DNA of 64,000 nt from Platanthera guangdongensis (lineage: Eukaryota > Streptophyta > Magnoliopsida > Asparagales > Orchidaceae). The position numbers and the translations under genes were made by a program. Under the pieces are notes generated by a model that was not told the origin of the DNA, searched no databases, and saw only the letters and a list, made by a program, of their open reading frames with translations. Of this stretch, positions 21,441 to 31,978 are shown piece by piece; position 1 is the first letter of the stretch; each line of letters begins with the position of its first letter. The stretch covers positions 68,642,482 to 68,706,481 of the forward strand of contig CM077153.1 of assembly GCA_039583875.1 (NCBI GenBank), read 5' to 3'.

Positions 21441-21935
21441 TCAAGCTGACAGGGCAGTAAATTCACTTTGGCAGAATAATGGAAAAAGTCTCCTTGAAAG
21501 CGACATTACACCTTAGCATCTCAGCTTGGTCCTAGGGAACAAGAAATGAACTAAGGTAAAAGGGGGAGGAGTAAGGCGAGTGGCGGCACTCGCAGCAGGC
21601 GATCTCGAGGATCGTCTCACCTTTTGCGAGTGGGACACTCGCGAGACAAGGTATCGCACCGTCTCGCGGGTGTGAGGTGATCAAGGAGGCGTCTCGCGTA
21701 AGTTAGAGGAAAATGCAAAACAGAAAAGGCTAGGCAGCGAGACGGAGGGATAGCACCGTCCCGCAGGCCGGAGCCAGCCAAGGATTAACTTCACAAAATA
21801 AAGAACAAAAATAAAGACAGGACGAAAATGAGCATTCGCTCGTCACTTGGCAGATACCACAAAAAATATGTATGATTTAAAGTTTTACAACAATGAAAGG
21901 TGGAGAGAGTGATTCTAATTCTTGGAAGCGGCGCG
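21441..21935. other. Tat-A spacer between tandem repeats and antisense gene b
   Basis: Non-coding. It holds several CTCGCGAGAC/GTCTCGCGGG words (21580-21770), the GGCGAG/CTCGCC motif typical of both Tat elements, and presumably the 3' untranslated end of antisense gene b. I see no gene. Confidence 0.6.
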
Positions 21936-23340
21936 TCAGTCCTCCTCGCCAGATAAAGAATCATCGCTCTCCTCGCTATAGAGTTCTGGGACCAAGTCGC
22001 GAGCAGTCACAGTCTCGGAGTCATCCTTCACAACCCCCAGATCCTTCATCATTTGCAGCACCAGCTCTGTCGCGCGGACACCAGCATCTCGGCACTGCAC
22101 CTCGACTTCCTCATGAGAATAATGAGGCGGAGGCATCTGGAAGGGCTCACGGCGAGACGATGAGGCGACATCAGCCTGAAGACACGCATTCTCAGCTGTC
22201 AATACCCAGACCTCTTCCTCCAAAGCCGCCACGCGCGAGCGCAATTGTTCCGCCGTCTCGGCATCCTGCGGGACGACCCAGCAGTTAGCCAAGAATGATG
22301 GAAAAAGAAAAAGACCAAAGGAAAAAGTTATGGCTTACCCCGCCGCCTTGGGCCTTCACGAGGAGGGACTCAGCATCAGATAGCCTTCTCGCTAGCCCGG
22401 TGGACTTCTCCCGCTCCGCCTCCAGATTCTCCTCGCTGGCCTTCCACTTTGAATTGATATAAATGAGGCGGCGAGAGGAGCGGTGTGAGAACTCCAAGGC
22501 CCGCATTTGATGATGGGAAGTTTTCAGTACAAGATCCTTGGTGGACTCGCTTTCAGGCGAAACGGCGTCAAGGCCGCCATAGAGGCCGTACCCTACGGCA
22601 AAAGCATGGCTAGTAGGGGCCTCTTGCTCCTTCCAAGAAGGAAGGAGAGTGGAGATGGACACACGGTTGGCGTCCCGCCCCCACAACAGAACTGGGTCGC
22701 CGACGGCATCATAAACCACGGGACCCAGGTTGTAATTCATATGGGAGGAGGGGACGGGACGGCCAGAGGAGTCGCCTTCGCGAGAGGAAGTGGCAACCGA
22801 CTGTTCAGGAATAGCAGCTTGCGGGTTGGATGTCGTAGCAGGCAGGTAGGAGGCGGCGACCGGTTGATCAGGGAGTACCGTCCCGCGAGTAGGCGAGACG
22901 GCCTGGTGGTTAGGCGAGAGGGGCGGTGGAGTTTCCCCTATAGAAATAGGGCTCCCTTGGGGAGCTTTCTTCTTTTCCTTCGAGACAACTACGGCCTTTT
23001 TCATCATTTTCTTGGGAGGGCTGGAGCGAGAGGGGACCGTGTCGTCTGCGGGCCTCTTCGGCGGGATGGGCGCCAAGGACTCTCTCTCCGCCTCTGCCTC
23101 TTCGGAGGGAGGGCTGGAACGATTCGCTCACCTAAAAGCAAGCAAGGGTTATTAAGCGGCGAGACTTCAAATAGCGAGATGAGAGAACGAAAGGATGAGA
23201 ATACCTTCGCCAGGGAGCACTGGGAGAAGTGAGTCGAGACCTCGCCGCAAGAAGTTGACCTCGAAGTTCTTGCCGACTAAGTATTCGCACAGTAGCTTCT
23301 CTGGGCCACTGACTTGGGGGTGGCGTAGAAGCTCTCTGGC
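21936..23340 (-). pseudogene. Tat-A antisense gene b, 3' part: end of exon 1, exon 2, exon 3
   Basis: Function unknown. Read on the minus strand, exon 1 ends at 23205 (GGCGAAG before GTATTC). Intron 1 is 23204-23132, ending TTTTAG. Exon 2 is 23131-22339, intron 2 is 22338-22266 (GTAAGC to CCGCAG), and exon 3 is 22265-21936. Exon 2 encodes a lysine/proline linker and a conserved block (VSISTLLPSW, GYGLYGG, a helix around ASEENLEAE). Exon 3 gives a coiled coil (RSRVAALEEEV) and an acidic end. An indel early in exon 2 puts the linker out of frame. Tat-B shares exon order and the phases of both introns. The plus-strand ORFs here are shadows. Confidence 0.72.
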
Positions 23341-26300
23341 TGTCACAACCCGCATTTTCTCAACGATAAAATCATATCAGAGCTAGAGAAAACGCGTGTC
23401 GTGATGCCACGTCGTGCAGGGGATAACTGCACACGCTCAGGCAAAACTCCACACCTTAGATTTTAAGGAAAATCGTTGTTTAATTATGAAAGGAAATCAG
23501 TTATGTTGATTGGTCGTATCCCTCGGCACGGTGGATCAGCTAGTCCACAATTAAAAGTATAAGTATACGCAGCAGAAAATAGTTTGGTTCAATTAAGTTG
23601 ACACCTTAGTGAGCATAAGTGTCCCCGAGGGACAACTCATGCTATGCACGACTCTAAGTGAATATAATAGATATAAATGGTAGTCTTTTTACGCTAAGGA
23701 AATATAGTGTCTTTGTTTATAAATATGCTATGCATGATATACATATAATAATGCTTTTAGGGTTTAAAATATCAAACATGCAACCTAGCAAAAATCCTTC
23801 CCAGAAGCAAGTAAACAACCACTAATAGGCAAAAACAGCAGTTTAAGTTCATACCCAGCATCGCAAGAAGCCACCAGTGGGCGCCAACAACCTGACACGA
23901 ACCCACTGGTGAGTATGTATGTCTATACAGAAAAGTAAAGAACTACCTCACAGAATCGGGATCAGCTGTCTCAGCTACCCAAGAGGCCGCAAACCAGCCC
24001 CTCCAAAAGAACTAGCCGCTGAACCGGCTACAACCTGGACCTGAGGCATTCAAGAAAAGAACACCTCAGCAAGGAAATAATCAAAAGTGTAAATAAAGCA
24101 TTAGAGTTAAGAGCAAAAAGAAGGGTTTACCAACCCGACAACAAGCTGCTATAAGCAAAAGAAAGAGCATTACAGTAAGAAAAGAGCACTGTCTAAAGTA
24201 CAGCAAAGCACACCAAGTGCGAGCAATAAAAGCAACAAGCTCAACAAAAGAGTCTAACATTCCTAATACGTGGGTAAGTGGTAGTGGTCAAAAACATGGA
24301 TCTGAATACATAACCAAAATCAGATCCAACAAAAAGGGCTAAGGGGTCGCCAGTGGCAGCTTTAGGGTCCCACACACCAACCCAAACCAGGGCAAACAGG
24401 CGGTGGCCACAGCTCTCCACGTCAAAATCCACCCCTCGAGAGGCCACTAAAACTCCACCACCTGCCACAACCCAAGAGTCGGCAAGCAAAAATTTGCCGA
24501 ACACCCAATACCACCCCCTAAAGGAAGGGAAAAGTCACACTAACAATCCTAAGGTACACATGAACTCAGGACAGAAATGTCGAGCCCACTCGACGCAGCG
24601 TGGAGTAAACTTCACTCACCTGACGCCTAAAAATACTTAGCCGCAAGTCCTACACTGGGTGACGGTGTTGAGTGAGCTCGGCTCACTCGACGCTATCAGC
24701 GCTTTCCACTTAGGGTAAACGTGAGTCTTGCTAAAATCGCAGCTTAAGCCATCTCATGCACGAAAAACAGAGAGTTGGAGATTTAATCCCAACCCACCGT
24801 TCCGTCCTAACTACACGGAGCTACCGCAACTAACCCTAAACTGTAACTAACAACCACCTCACCCTAACTCTAGCTACCCACTGGACACTAAACCTCCCAC
24901 AAAAGAGAACATTGATTAAAATTCCAGAAAAAGAAATGAGGAATCAGCACTTGATTAAAAGCTTGATGTAATAACTTAACCTGCTGCCCTAGGGAGGAAA
25001 AAGGACAAAGAGAACAGAGCTTTGCAGAAGAAATAAAAAGATCATGGGTTAGAAATAAATTTGGCAAGGGCAAGGGGCCACTTGCCTCTACCTCTTCGGA
25101 AAAAACAAACAACAGCCGCACCACGGCTTGGCTCCGGCGGCAAGATCGGCCACCTAGAAGACCAAAGCTGAAACTTGAGGGAAGAAAGAAATCAGATATT
25201 TAGAAATTACTGGAATCGAACCCTAAATCAAGAAAAACTTACATGGAAGGGAAGATCTAGCCGAGAGCAAACCGAATCCGCTATCACACGAGAAAAAACG
25301 GGCTCTAACCTTCCCGAAATCGCCGGCCAAAACAACCACCGCCTCCTCTCAAAACCCTTCCGCTGGAAGCTCTCCAGACTCGGGAACGATGAAAAATGAG
25401 GAGGAAAAACAGTTCACGGCAACAAAAGATGATTTCAGGAGAAAAAGTACGGAACACGCCCAAGACACGCCCGTGACACGGCCCGACACGCCCGTGTCAC
25501 GGGACGTGTACTCACACACTCGACGAACATCGATCTCTACTCGACGAAAACACGGGACACGCCCCCCAGACACGCCCGTGACACGGCCCGACACGCCCGT
25601 GTCACGGGGCGTGTACTCACGCACCTACCCACTCGACGAAAGTCAATCTCCGCTCGACGAAGCAAGGGACACGCCCTGTGACACGCCCGTGTCACAGGCC
25701 GTGTACCAACTCGAACACCGCCCGACAATCGTGGAGCGTCGATCGTCGAATAGAGAGACACGCCCCAATGTCACGCCCGTGTTCGACACGACACGCCCGT
25801 GACAGGGCCGTGTTCTCACTAAACACCGCCTGAGGACCATCGAGCGCAGCTCGACGAACCGAAGGGGGACACGCCCGTGACACGCCCGTGTTATGGCCGT
25901 GTTCCTACAAAAACCCTGTCGACCAAAAATTCGTCGACCGGAGAAACGGGAGCTCTACCCGAGCACGACACGCCCTGGGTCACGGGCGTGACCCACGCCG
26001 TGTCACCCAAACTTACACAGAAAAGAAACCTGCTAACACCTAGCAAACAAGAGACAAGGCACCAGCCTACAAGCTCAGCCACAACAGACCACGCACAGCA
26101 CAGCAAACATTACAAACATGCAGCTAACAAAACAACGCCGAAACGACGCGAAGGCAAACGATCTCGGATTTCGACCAAAACTCGCACCGTAGCTAAACAA
26201 CCAAGCCACGAAAACAACGGCGAGGTCGAAAACAACATCCGACGATCGAACACTCGGGCTAACACCTCCCGAAGCCAAAACGCAAGCATTTCCCTAAGAG

Positions 26301-26485
26301 GCCCAACCGAGTCACCAAAACAGACTCCGGCTAGCTGGGGAAACTTGCCAACTGGCTACAACCAGGCTACACAAGGAACCTACAGAGCTAGGACCGCGCT
26401 CTACAACGGCGAAGGGCCGGAAATGCGTCATCGTAACGCCAACCCAAAATCAAACAAAACACAGAAAAAAACCGGGGGCGTTACA
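23341..26485 (-). repeat. Gypsy-2 3' LTR
   Basis: A 3145-bp LTR; the element reads right to left. The U3 part (about 25440-26010) is an array of CACGGGCGTG and TCGACGAA words. The rest is AT-richer and shows no gene. All ORFs inside it are duplicated in the other LTR and are not protein genes. Confidence 0.95.
25440..26010 (-). repeat. CACGGGCGTG / TCGACGAA motif array in Gypsy-2 3' LTR
   Basis: About ten copies of CACGCCCGTG (or its complement) sit in larger units such as GACACGCCCGTGTCACGG. They alternate with blocks holding CTCGACGAA, ATCGAGCG and CGTCGACC. The copy in the 5' LTR is at 34080-34650 with a few changes. Confidence 0.9.
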
Positions 26486-26501
26486 GCCACTCCCCCTAAA
26501 A
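26486..26501 (-). promoter_or_regulatory. Gypsy-2 polypurine tract
   Basis: On the minus strand TTTTAGGGGGAGTGGC directly precedes the LTR start TGTAACGCCC. It is the plus-strand primer site of the element. Confidence 0.8.
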
Positions 26502-26612
26502 GAAAGTTTCGCCTCGAAACTTTACTCACAACACTCCTATGAAGAAGGAGAGAGAAAGAGCCAGGAAAGGACTATATAAACATAAATAAAACAAAACATA
26601 CCAGGCACAAGC

Positions 26613-29600
26613 TCAGGGAAACAGATGAGGGTAAGCCTCCCTCATAGCCGACTCCAACTCCCAAGTCGCGCTTTCTACATCCTGATTCCTCCATAAAACT
26701 TTAAACATCGGAATAGACCTTTTCCGCAGCGCACGAACCTGAGAATCCAGAATGCGGACAGGCACCTCCACATAAGAAAGATTCGGCTCCAACTGAGGCA
26801 CAGAATCCAAAACCTGCCTGCCATTCGATACACATTTCCGCAGCTGACTGACGTGGAAGACATTATGCACGCCAGGGAAATTTGCGGGCAACGCCAGCCT
26901 ATAAGCTGATATCCCAATCCGCTCAACAATCAGAAACGGCCCCACGAACCTCGGGTCCAACTTCCTGCTCTTGCCAAAACGCTTGACTCCGATCAACGGG
27001 GAGACCTTTAAGAACACTGAGTCCCCCACCAAAAATTCCAAATCCGATCTACGCTGATTGGCATTTTTCTCATATCTCTCCTGGGCTATCCGAAGCTTTT
27101 CCCGAATAAGCTTCACAGCAGTTTCCATCTCCTCGAGTGCTTCTGGACCCAACAAAGGTCTCTCGCCAACCTCAGCCCAAAATAAGGGAGTCCTGCAGCG
27201 CCTCCCATACAAAGCTTCAAAAGGAGCTATTTGCAAGCTTTCTTGATAACTGTTATTATACGCAAATTCCATAAGCCGCAAGCGCTCATCCCACGCTCCT
27301 CCGTGGTCCAGAATATAGCATCGGATCATATCTTCGACAATCTGATTTACTCGCTCCGTCTGACCATTGGTCTGCGGATGATAAGCTGTGGAATATCTCA
27401 AATCTATACCCAACCCTTCTTGAAGGCTCTTCCAAAAACGAGACGTAAACCTGGAGTCTCGATCCGATATGATACTCACGGGTACACCATGCAATCTAAT
27501 AACCTCATCCAAATACAGCTCGGCTATCTTCCTCATCGGATAATCGATCTTAAATGGTACGAAGTGAGCACTCTTCGTCAATCTGTCTACGATCACCCAA
27601 ACTGAATCATGCCCTTTAGGAGATCTCGGTAAGCCTGTGATGAAATCCATCGAGATACTCTCCCACTTCCACATCGGAATCTCTAAGGGAGTTAGCTTGC
27701 CACTCGGCCTCCCATGGTCGGCCTTCACACGCCTACAAGTGAAGCACTCAGAAACAAATCTGGCTATGTCCTTCTTCATCCCATACCACCACGCAATCTG
27801 CTTTAAATCATGGTACATCTTGGTAGACCCTGGATGGTAGGCAACACTAGATCCGTGGGCTTCTCTGCACACCATATTCCGGATATCTCCAACTGCGGGA
27901 ATGCAAAACCTGCCACGATACTTCAAGGTACCCGCATCATCTATAGAGAAATCTGGTAATTCACCTTTTTCAGCTCGAAGGTACAAATGCAAAAGATCGG
28001 GATCATCTTTCTGATGCAGTCGCGTAAGCGCAATCCACGAAGGTTCTGCCACTGCCAAGCTACTCTGCGAATCGCAGCTTCCCACAGAAATGTCCATCAA
28101 AAGAAACTCTTCCACAAGACACTCGGCGGAGAGATTGAAAATCTTTCCTGACTTCCGACTTAGGGCATCGGCCACCACATTCGCCTTACCCGGATGATAC
28201 TGGATTTCAACATCATAGTCGGCCACGTACTCCAACCACCGCCGCTGGCGCAGATTCAACTCTTTCTGAGTGAAGACATATTTCAAACTCTTATGATCCG
28301 TGAAGATCTTGCACTGCGCGCCATAAAGCAAATGCCTCCACAATTTCAACGCATAGATCACGGCTGCAAACTCCAGGTCATGCGTAGGGTAATTCCTCTC
28401 ATGAGTCTTTAGCTGCCTCGACCCGTACGCAATCACCTTCCCGCCCTGCATCAAAACGCAGCCCAGTCCGACGTGCGACGCGTCCACATATATAACATAC
28501 TCACTATCTTCAGTAGGCAAAGACAAAACTGGGGCTGAACATAACCTTCTTTTTAATTCCTCAAAAGCCTCCTCACACTTGCCATCCCATATGAAGGCTG
28601 CATTCTTCTGCGTCAACCTGGTCAACGGCGCAGACAAAGTAGAGAATCCCTCTACAAATCTCCTATAATATCCAGCCAAGCCCAAGAAGCTTCTGATCTC
28701 TTTGGGAGTAACAGGCCTCGCCCATTCCATAACAGCAGCGATCTTTTCTGGGTCCACCGATATTCCCTCCTTATTCACCACGTGGCCGAGAAAAGAAACT
28801 TGAGGCAACCAAAATTCGCATTTGCTCAGCTTGGCGTATAGCTTATGGTCTCTCAGAGTCGCCAAGACCAGTCGCAGATGCCGATCATGCTCCTCCACAT
28901 CTTTAGAATACACCAAAACATCATCTATAAAGACAATCACAAACTTATCCAGGAAGTCCTTGAAAACGCTGTTCATCAGATCCATAAAAGCTGAGGGCGC
29001 ATTAGTCAAACCAAATGACATAACTAAAAACTCAAAATGCCCATGACGGGAGCGGAACGCCGTCCGCGGAACATCTGACTCCCGAATCCTCAACTGGTGA
29101 TAGCCCGATCGAAGATCTATCTTGGAAAACACGACACTACCACGCAGTTGGTCAAACAGATCGTCAATCCGAGGCAAAGGGTACCTGTTCTTAATAGTAA
29201 CCTTGTTCAGTTCTCTATAGTCGATGCATAGCCTCATCGACCCATCCTTCTTTTTAACGAACAGCACTGGTGCACCCCATGGTGAAGAACTCGGCCTAAT
29301 GAACCCTTTTGCCAACATCTCATCCAGCTGAATTCGCAACTCTTCCAGCTCTCGCGGGGCCATCCGGTACGGCGCCTTGGCAATAGGACGCGTGCCTGGC
29401 TCCAAATCTATTGCAAACTCGACATCTCGATCGGGTGGAAGACCGGGAAGATCATCAGGAAACACATCGGAGAAGCCACACACCACAGGGATCTCTTGCA
29501 AACACGGCACTCTAACAACAGCCCCTACCAGAGAGACCACACAGGCAGAACAACCAGAATCAAGCAACTTCCGAGCACGCACCGCAGAGATGACTGGAGA

Positions 29601-29990
29601 CTCCTGGAGAGAATACCCATAGACGCTCCCAGGCTGACCGTTGTCCTTGACGAAGTCCAAGCGCTTACCCTTGCACTGGATCACAGTATCGTACCTTGAC
29701 AACCAGTCCATGCCCAAGATAACATCAAAGTCCTCCAGGTCAATCACCTTCAGATCTGCCTTGGCTAGAAAATCCCCCAACAAGATCGGATAATCAAGGA
29801 CACCCAGGTCCGTAACCACAGAGTCACCGGAGGGGAACTTAACGCAAAAGGCACCACCAACATGATCTAGGCCTAAACTGAACCGCTCCACGAAGGCTCT
29901 AGCCACAAACGAGTGGGTAGCGCCTGAATCGAAGAGAACGCGCGCCCAGCGGTTCTTTACCTTAAATCGTCCTACAAATAGCGCACGCAT
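26613..29990 (-). CDS. Gypsy-2 pol: protease, RT, RNase H, integrase, chromodomain
   Basis: An open frame of 1125 codons. The protease site [11 protein letters not shown] is at residues 18-28. RT has [24 protein letters not shown] and the catalytic FIDDVLVYS near residue 350. RNase H has [20 protein letters not shown] and VVADALSRK, near 490-610. Integrase has a zinc region [12 protein letters not shown] and CFTCRRVK near 715-745, then D in [10 protein letters not shown] in ISDRDSRF and E in QTERVNQ, up to about 880. The end matches a Tekay-type chromodomain ([27 protein letters not shown]), which in relatives directs insertion to heterochromatin. The ATG at 29990 is in the +1 frame relative to gag. 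Normal-length and apparently intact. Confidence 0.95.
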   Translation of the reverse strand: MRALFVGRFKVKNRWARVLFDSGATHSFVARAFVERFSLGLDHVGGAFCVKFPSGDSVVTDLGVLDYPILLGDFLAKADLKVIDLEDFDVILGMDWLSRYDTVIQCKGKRLDFVKDNGQPGSVYGYSLQESPVISAVRARKLLDSGCSACVVSLVGAVVRVPCLQEIPVVCGFSDVFPDDLPGLPPDRDVEFAIDLEPGTRPIAKAPYRMAPRELEELRIQLDEMLAKGFIRPSSSPWGAPVLFVKKKDGSMRLCIDYRELNKVTIKNRYPLPRIDDLFDQLRGSVVFSKIDLRSGYHQLRIRESDVPRTAFRSRHGHFEFLVMSFGLTNAPSAFMDLMNSVFKDFLDKFVIVFIDDVLVYSKDVEEHDRHLRLVLATLRDHKLYAKLSKCEFWLPQVSFLGHVVNKEGISVDPEKIAAVMEWARPVTPKEIRSFLGLAGYYRRFVEGFSTLSAPLTRLTQKNAAFIWDGKCEEAFEELKRRLCSAPVLSLPTEDSEYVIYVDASHVGLGCVLMQGGKVIAYGSRQLKTHERNYPTHDLEFAAVIYALKLWRHLLYGAQCKIFTDHKSLKYVFTQKELNLRQRRWLEYVADYDVEIQYHPGKANVVADALSRKSGKIFNLSAECLVEEFLLMDISVGSCDSQSSLAVAEPSWIALTRLHQKDDPDLLHLYLRAEKGELPDFSIDDAGTLKYRGRFCIPAVGDIRNMVCREAHGSSVAYHPGSTKMYHDLKQIAWWYGMKKDIARFVSECFTCRRVKADHGRPSGKLTPLEIPMWKWESISMDFITGLPRSPKGHDSVWVIVDRLTKSAHFVPFKIDYPMRKIAELYLDEVIRLHGVPVSIISDRDSRFTSRFWKSLQEGLGIDLRYSTAYHPQTNGQTERVNQIVEDMIRCYILDHGGAWDERLRLMEFAYNNSYQESLQIAPFEALYGRRCRTPLFWAEVGERPLLGPEALEEMETAVKLIREKLRIAQERYEKNANQRRSDLEFLVGDSVFLKVSPLIGVKRFGKSRKLDPRFVGPFLIVERIGISAYRLALPANFPGVHNVFHVSQLRKCVSNGRQVLDSVPQLEPNLSYVEVPVRILDSQVRALRKRSIPMFKVLWRNQDVESATWELESAMREAYPHLFP

Positions 29991-31290
29991 CTAAGGAAAC
30001 AAACGCTAAAACAAAAACTACAACCACAAAGGGAGCATAACGAAACGACTGAGGAGGAATCAAACCTGAGATAACCTGGGTCGAAGTCTGCGCTTCGTCT
30101 GTCGAAAGCACATTCAGCTTCCCCTTTCCTCTATCCAATTGCTGAGGCGGTGGCAAAGCCTGGAGGGGTACTGGCTGCAGAATAGGCTGGGACTGTGGGC
30201 ACTTTGTCTTGAGATGACCCTTCTGCCCACACTGAAAACAGACTTTATCTCTTGACCAGCAACGGGCAGCCTCATGCCCCTTCCTTCCACACAAGGCACA
30301 CACCAAGTCTCCTCTGGGAGCACCCTGAATTGCGTGCACCTGATCCTTCTTCTGCGCTCCAAACCGTTTGAAACACTTCTCAAAGGGGTGGCCTGGTCGG
30401 CCACAGAAACTACAAACCTCTTTGCTCTTCTTTCTCGAGACCGCATCGGGTTCCTGAGGGCTCTTCCCTCCACCAGACTTTCGCTTATCCTTCCACAACT
30501 GCTGACCTCTATTCTTGGCATTCTCAATGGCCTCAACCCTCAAGGCAGCTTCGACCACGCTGGCATAACTGACTGCACTGTAGGCATTCGCTAACTGCTG
30601 AATGTCGCTTCTTAGTCCACCCAGAAATCGCTTAACTCGGTCTGCTTCAACACTCACCAGACCAGGAGCAAACCGACTCAACTTACTAAACTCAATCTCA
30701 TACTCACTGACCGTGAGTTTCCTCTGCTTCAAATGGAGAAAGTCATTCATCAGCCGGTCCCTCTCGACTGACGGCAAAAACTTACTCAACAGCATTCCTT
30801 TAAATGACTCCCAAGAGCATCCTGCCACCAAGCTCTCCTTCTCCCTCAACCACCAATTCTTTGCCAAGCCCTTGAGCTAGTAGGCAGCGAGCATCACTCT
30901 CTGATCATCCATAATCCCTGAATAAGAGAACATCTCCTCAATAGAAATCAGCCAGTCATCCAAAATCATGAAATCTGCTTGCCCATCATAAGTAGGGGGT
31001 CTCAGTCGCTGAAACTGGGATATAAACGCCATCTCCGGGGGCACCACAACCAAAGGCATGGGAGGAGCAGGAGGGGCAGGAACAGCTACCCCCTCAGCGG
31101 GGTCCGGAACTCTCGGGGCCTGTCCCGCCACCACTGCCACAAGGGACTGAATCTGAGCCTGCATAGCCACCACCTGCCTCGATAAGGTCTCATTACTCTG
31201 CCGCAGGTTTTCTACCAACGCCTCGCTCTGCGCTCCTGATGTCTCACCCTCGGATTGGGGGGTCGACCTCATTGCAGGACGTCTCGCCAT
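29962..31290 (-). pseudogene. Gypsy-2 gag with one in-frame TAG
   Basis: Capsid/nucleocapsid protein. The ATG at 31290 (MARRPAMRS) is chosen because the codon further upstream is not ATG. A helical segment and the gag core follow (FQRLRPPTYDG, DWLISIEEMF). A TAG at 30879-30877 stands where glutamine is expected. The core continues (KNWWLREKE, FLPSVERDRL, YEIEFSKLSRF), then three CCHC zinc knuckles: CSFCGRPGHPFEKC, CALCGRKGHEAARC and CFQCGQKGHLKTKC. The last 30 residues before the stop at 29962 are hydrophobic, unlike gag, and come from a T-rich stretch that may be an intron. Apart from the TAG the frame is open. Confidence 0.9.
29991..30075 (-). other. Candidate 85-nt intron at the Gypsy-2 gag-pol junction
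   Basis: On the minus strand, CCCAG is followed by GTTATC at 30075. A T-rich run ending TTTGTTTCCTTAG stops at 29991, directly before the pol ATG. Removing 85 nt joins the gag frame to the pol frame exactly (85 leaves remainder 1 on division by 3). A second possible donor ten bases on (CTCAG before GTTTGA) would keep the gag frame and miss pol. Programmed frameshift or internal start are alternatives. Confidence 0.4.
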
Positions 31291-31305
31291 CCTATAATCG
31301 CACAA

Positions 31306-31965
31306 GCTTTAGACGAAACTTAGCCCAACAGCTAGAACAAAACTACCCGGTACAGACAAACACACTTAAATATGAACTTCAACTGCAAAACTTGCTCTGG
31401 GAGTTGTTTTATCATGATGATGTTATGCTTAACCTAAGATGGTTCACCACCATCGTACTAACTCAGGTGCCTAAACCATGAATGCATGTATTTGTATTCT
31501 TTTTGACTCAAAACCATGTGTGTACATATGTCATCTTGCAAATCTTTAGCTTAACACGTTGTGCTTATGAAATGTTATGCTATGCATGATGTGCTATGCA
31601 TTCTAAAAAAAGGCCTTAATGCATGTCATGGGCGGCGTACAGATGAAAAGGTTATGCATCCCATACTACATAACATTCCCATGCAACGAAAAAAGAAAAC
31701 GTGCTAGCCGCATTCATGTGGTGAGGTTATGCATCCCATACTACATAACCCTCACATGTTGCCTCCTATGGTGGATCCATATACAAACACATATTATGCA
31801 TCCCATACTACATAATATGCCCCGTATACTTCTTTATGCTCATGAGTGTAGTGTTCGTGATTTAGCCAAGACGTGTTTATGACATATCGGTGTGTGTATG
31901 GTATGACGCTAACCACTAATGCAAACAAGGGGAAAGGTTGCCCGACCATTTGTCAAGCAACCTCC
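31306..31965 (-). other. Gypsy-2 5' leader between primer site and gag
   Basis: An untranslated leader of about 670 bases. AT-rich, with repeated TATGCAT words near 31480-31620 and three hairpins at 31651-31819. In retroelements this region usually holds packaging and dimerisation signals. No gene is seen. Confidence 0.6.
31651..31819 (-). repeat. Three stem-loops with identical loop and covarying stems
   Basis: The 12-base word CATCCCATACTA occurs at 31657-31668, 31732-31743 and 31799-31810. It is flanked by GTTATG/CATAAC (6 bp), GTGAGGTTATG/CATAACCCTCAC (11 bp with one bulge) and CATATTATG/CATAATATG (9 bp). The stems differ between copies but stay paired. Spacing is 75 and 67 bases. Confidence 0.8.
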
Positions 31966-31976
31966 CTCTGATACCA
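31966..31976 (-). promoter_or_regulatory. Gypsy-2 primer binding site (initiator tRNA-Met)
   Basis: On the minus strand TGGTATCAGAG follows the end of the 5' LTR by two bases. It complements the 3' end of initiator tRNA-Met. Confidence 0.85.
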
Positions 31977-31978
31977 AC

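Noticed and set aside
21893..23386. Plus-strand ORFs such as 22507-23232
   Set aside because: Shadows of antisense gene b; only the minus reading matches Tat-B and keeps intron phases.
24241..25124. ORFs in Gypsy-2 LTRs (repeated at 32879-33762)
   Set aside because: Present in both LTRs, no protein-family motifs, and on either strand without consistent codon pattern.
30065..30066. Alternative intron donor CTCAG before GTTTGA at the Gypsy-2 gag-pol junction
   Set aside because: With the acceptor at 29991 it removes 75 nt and keeps the gag frame, so it cannot join pol.
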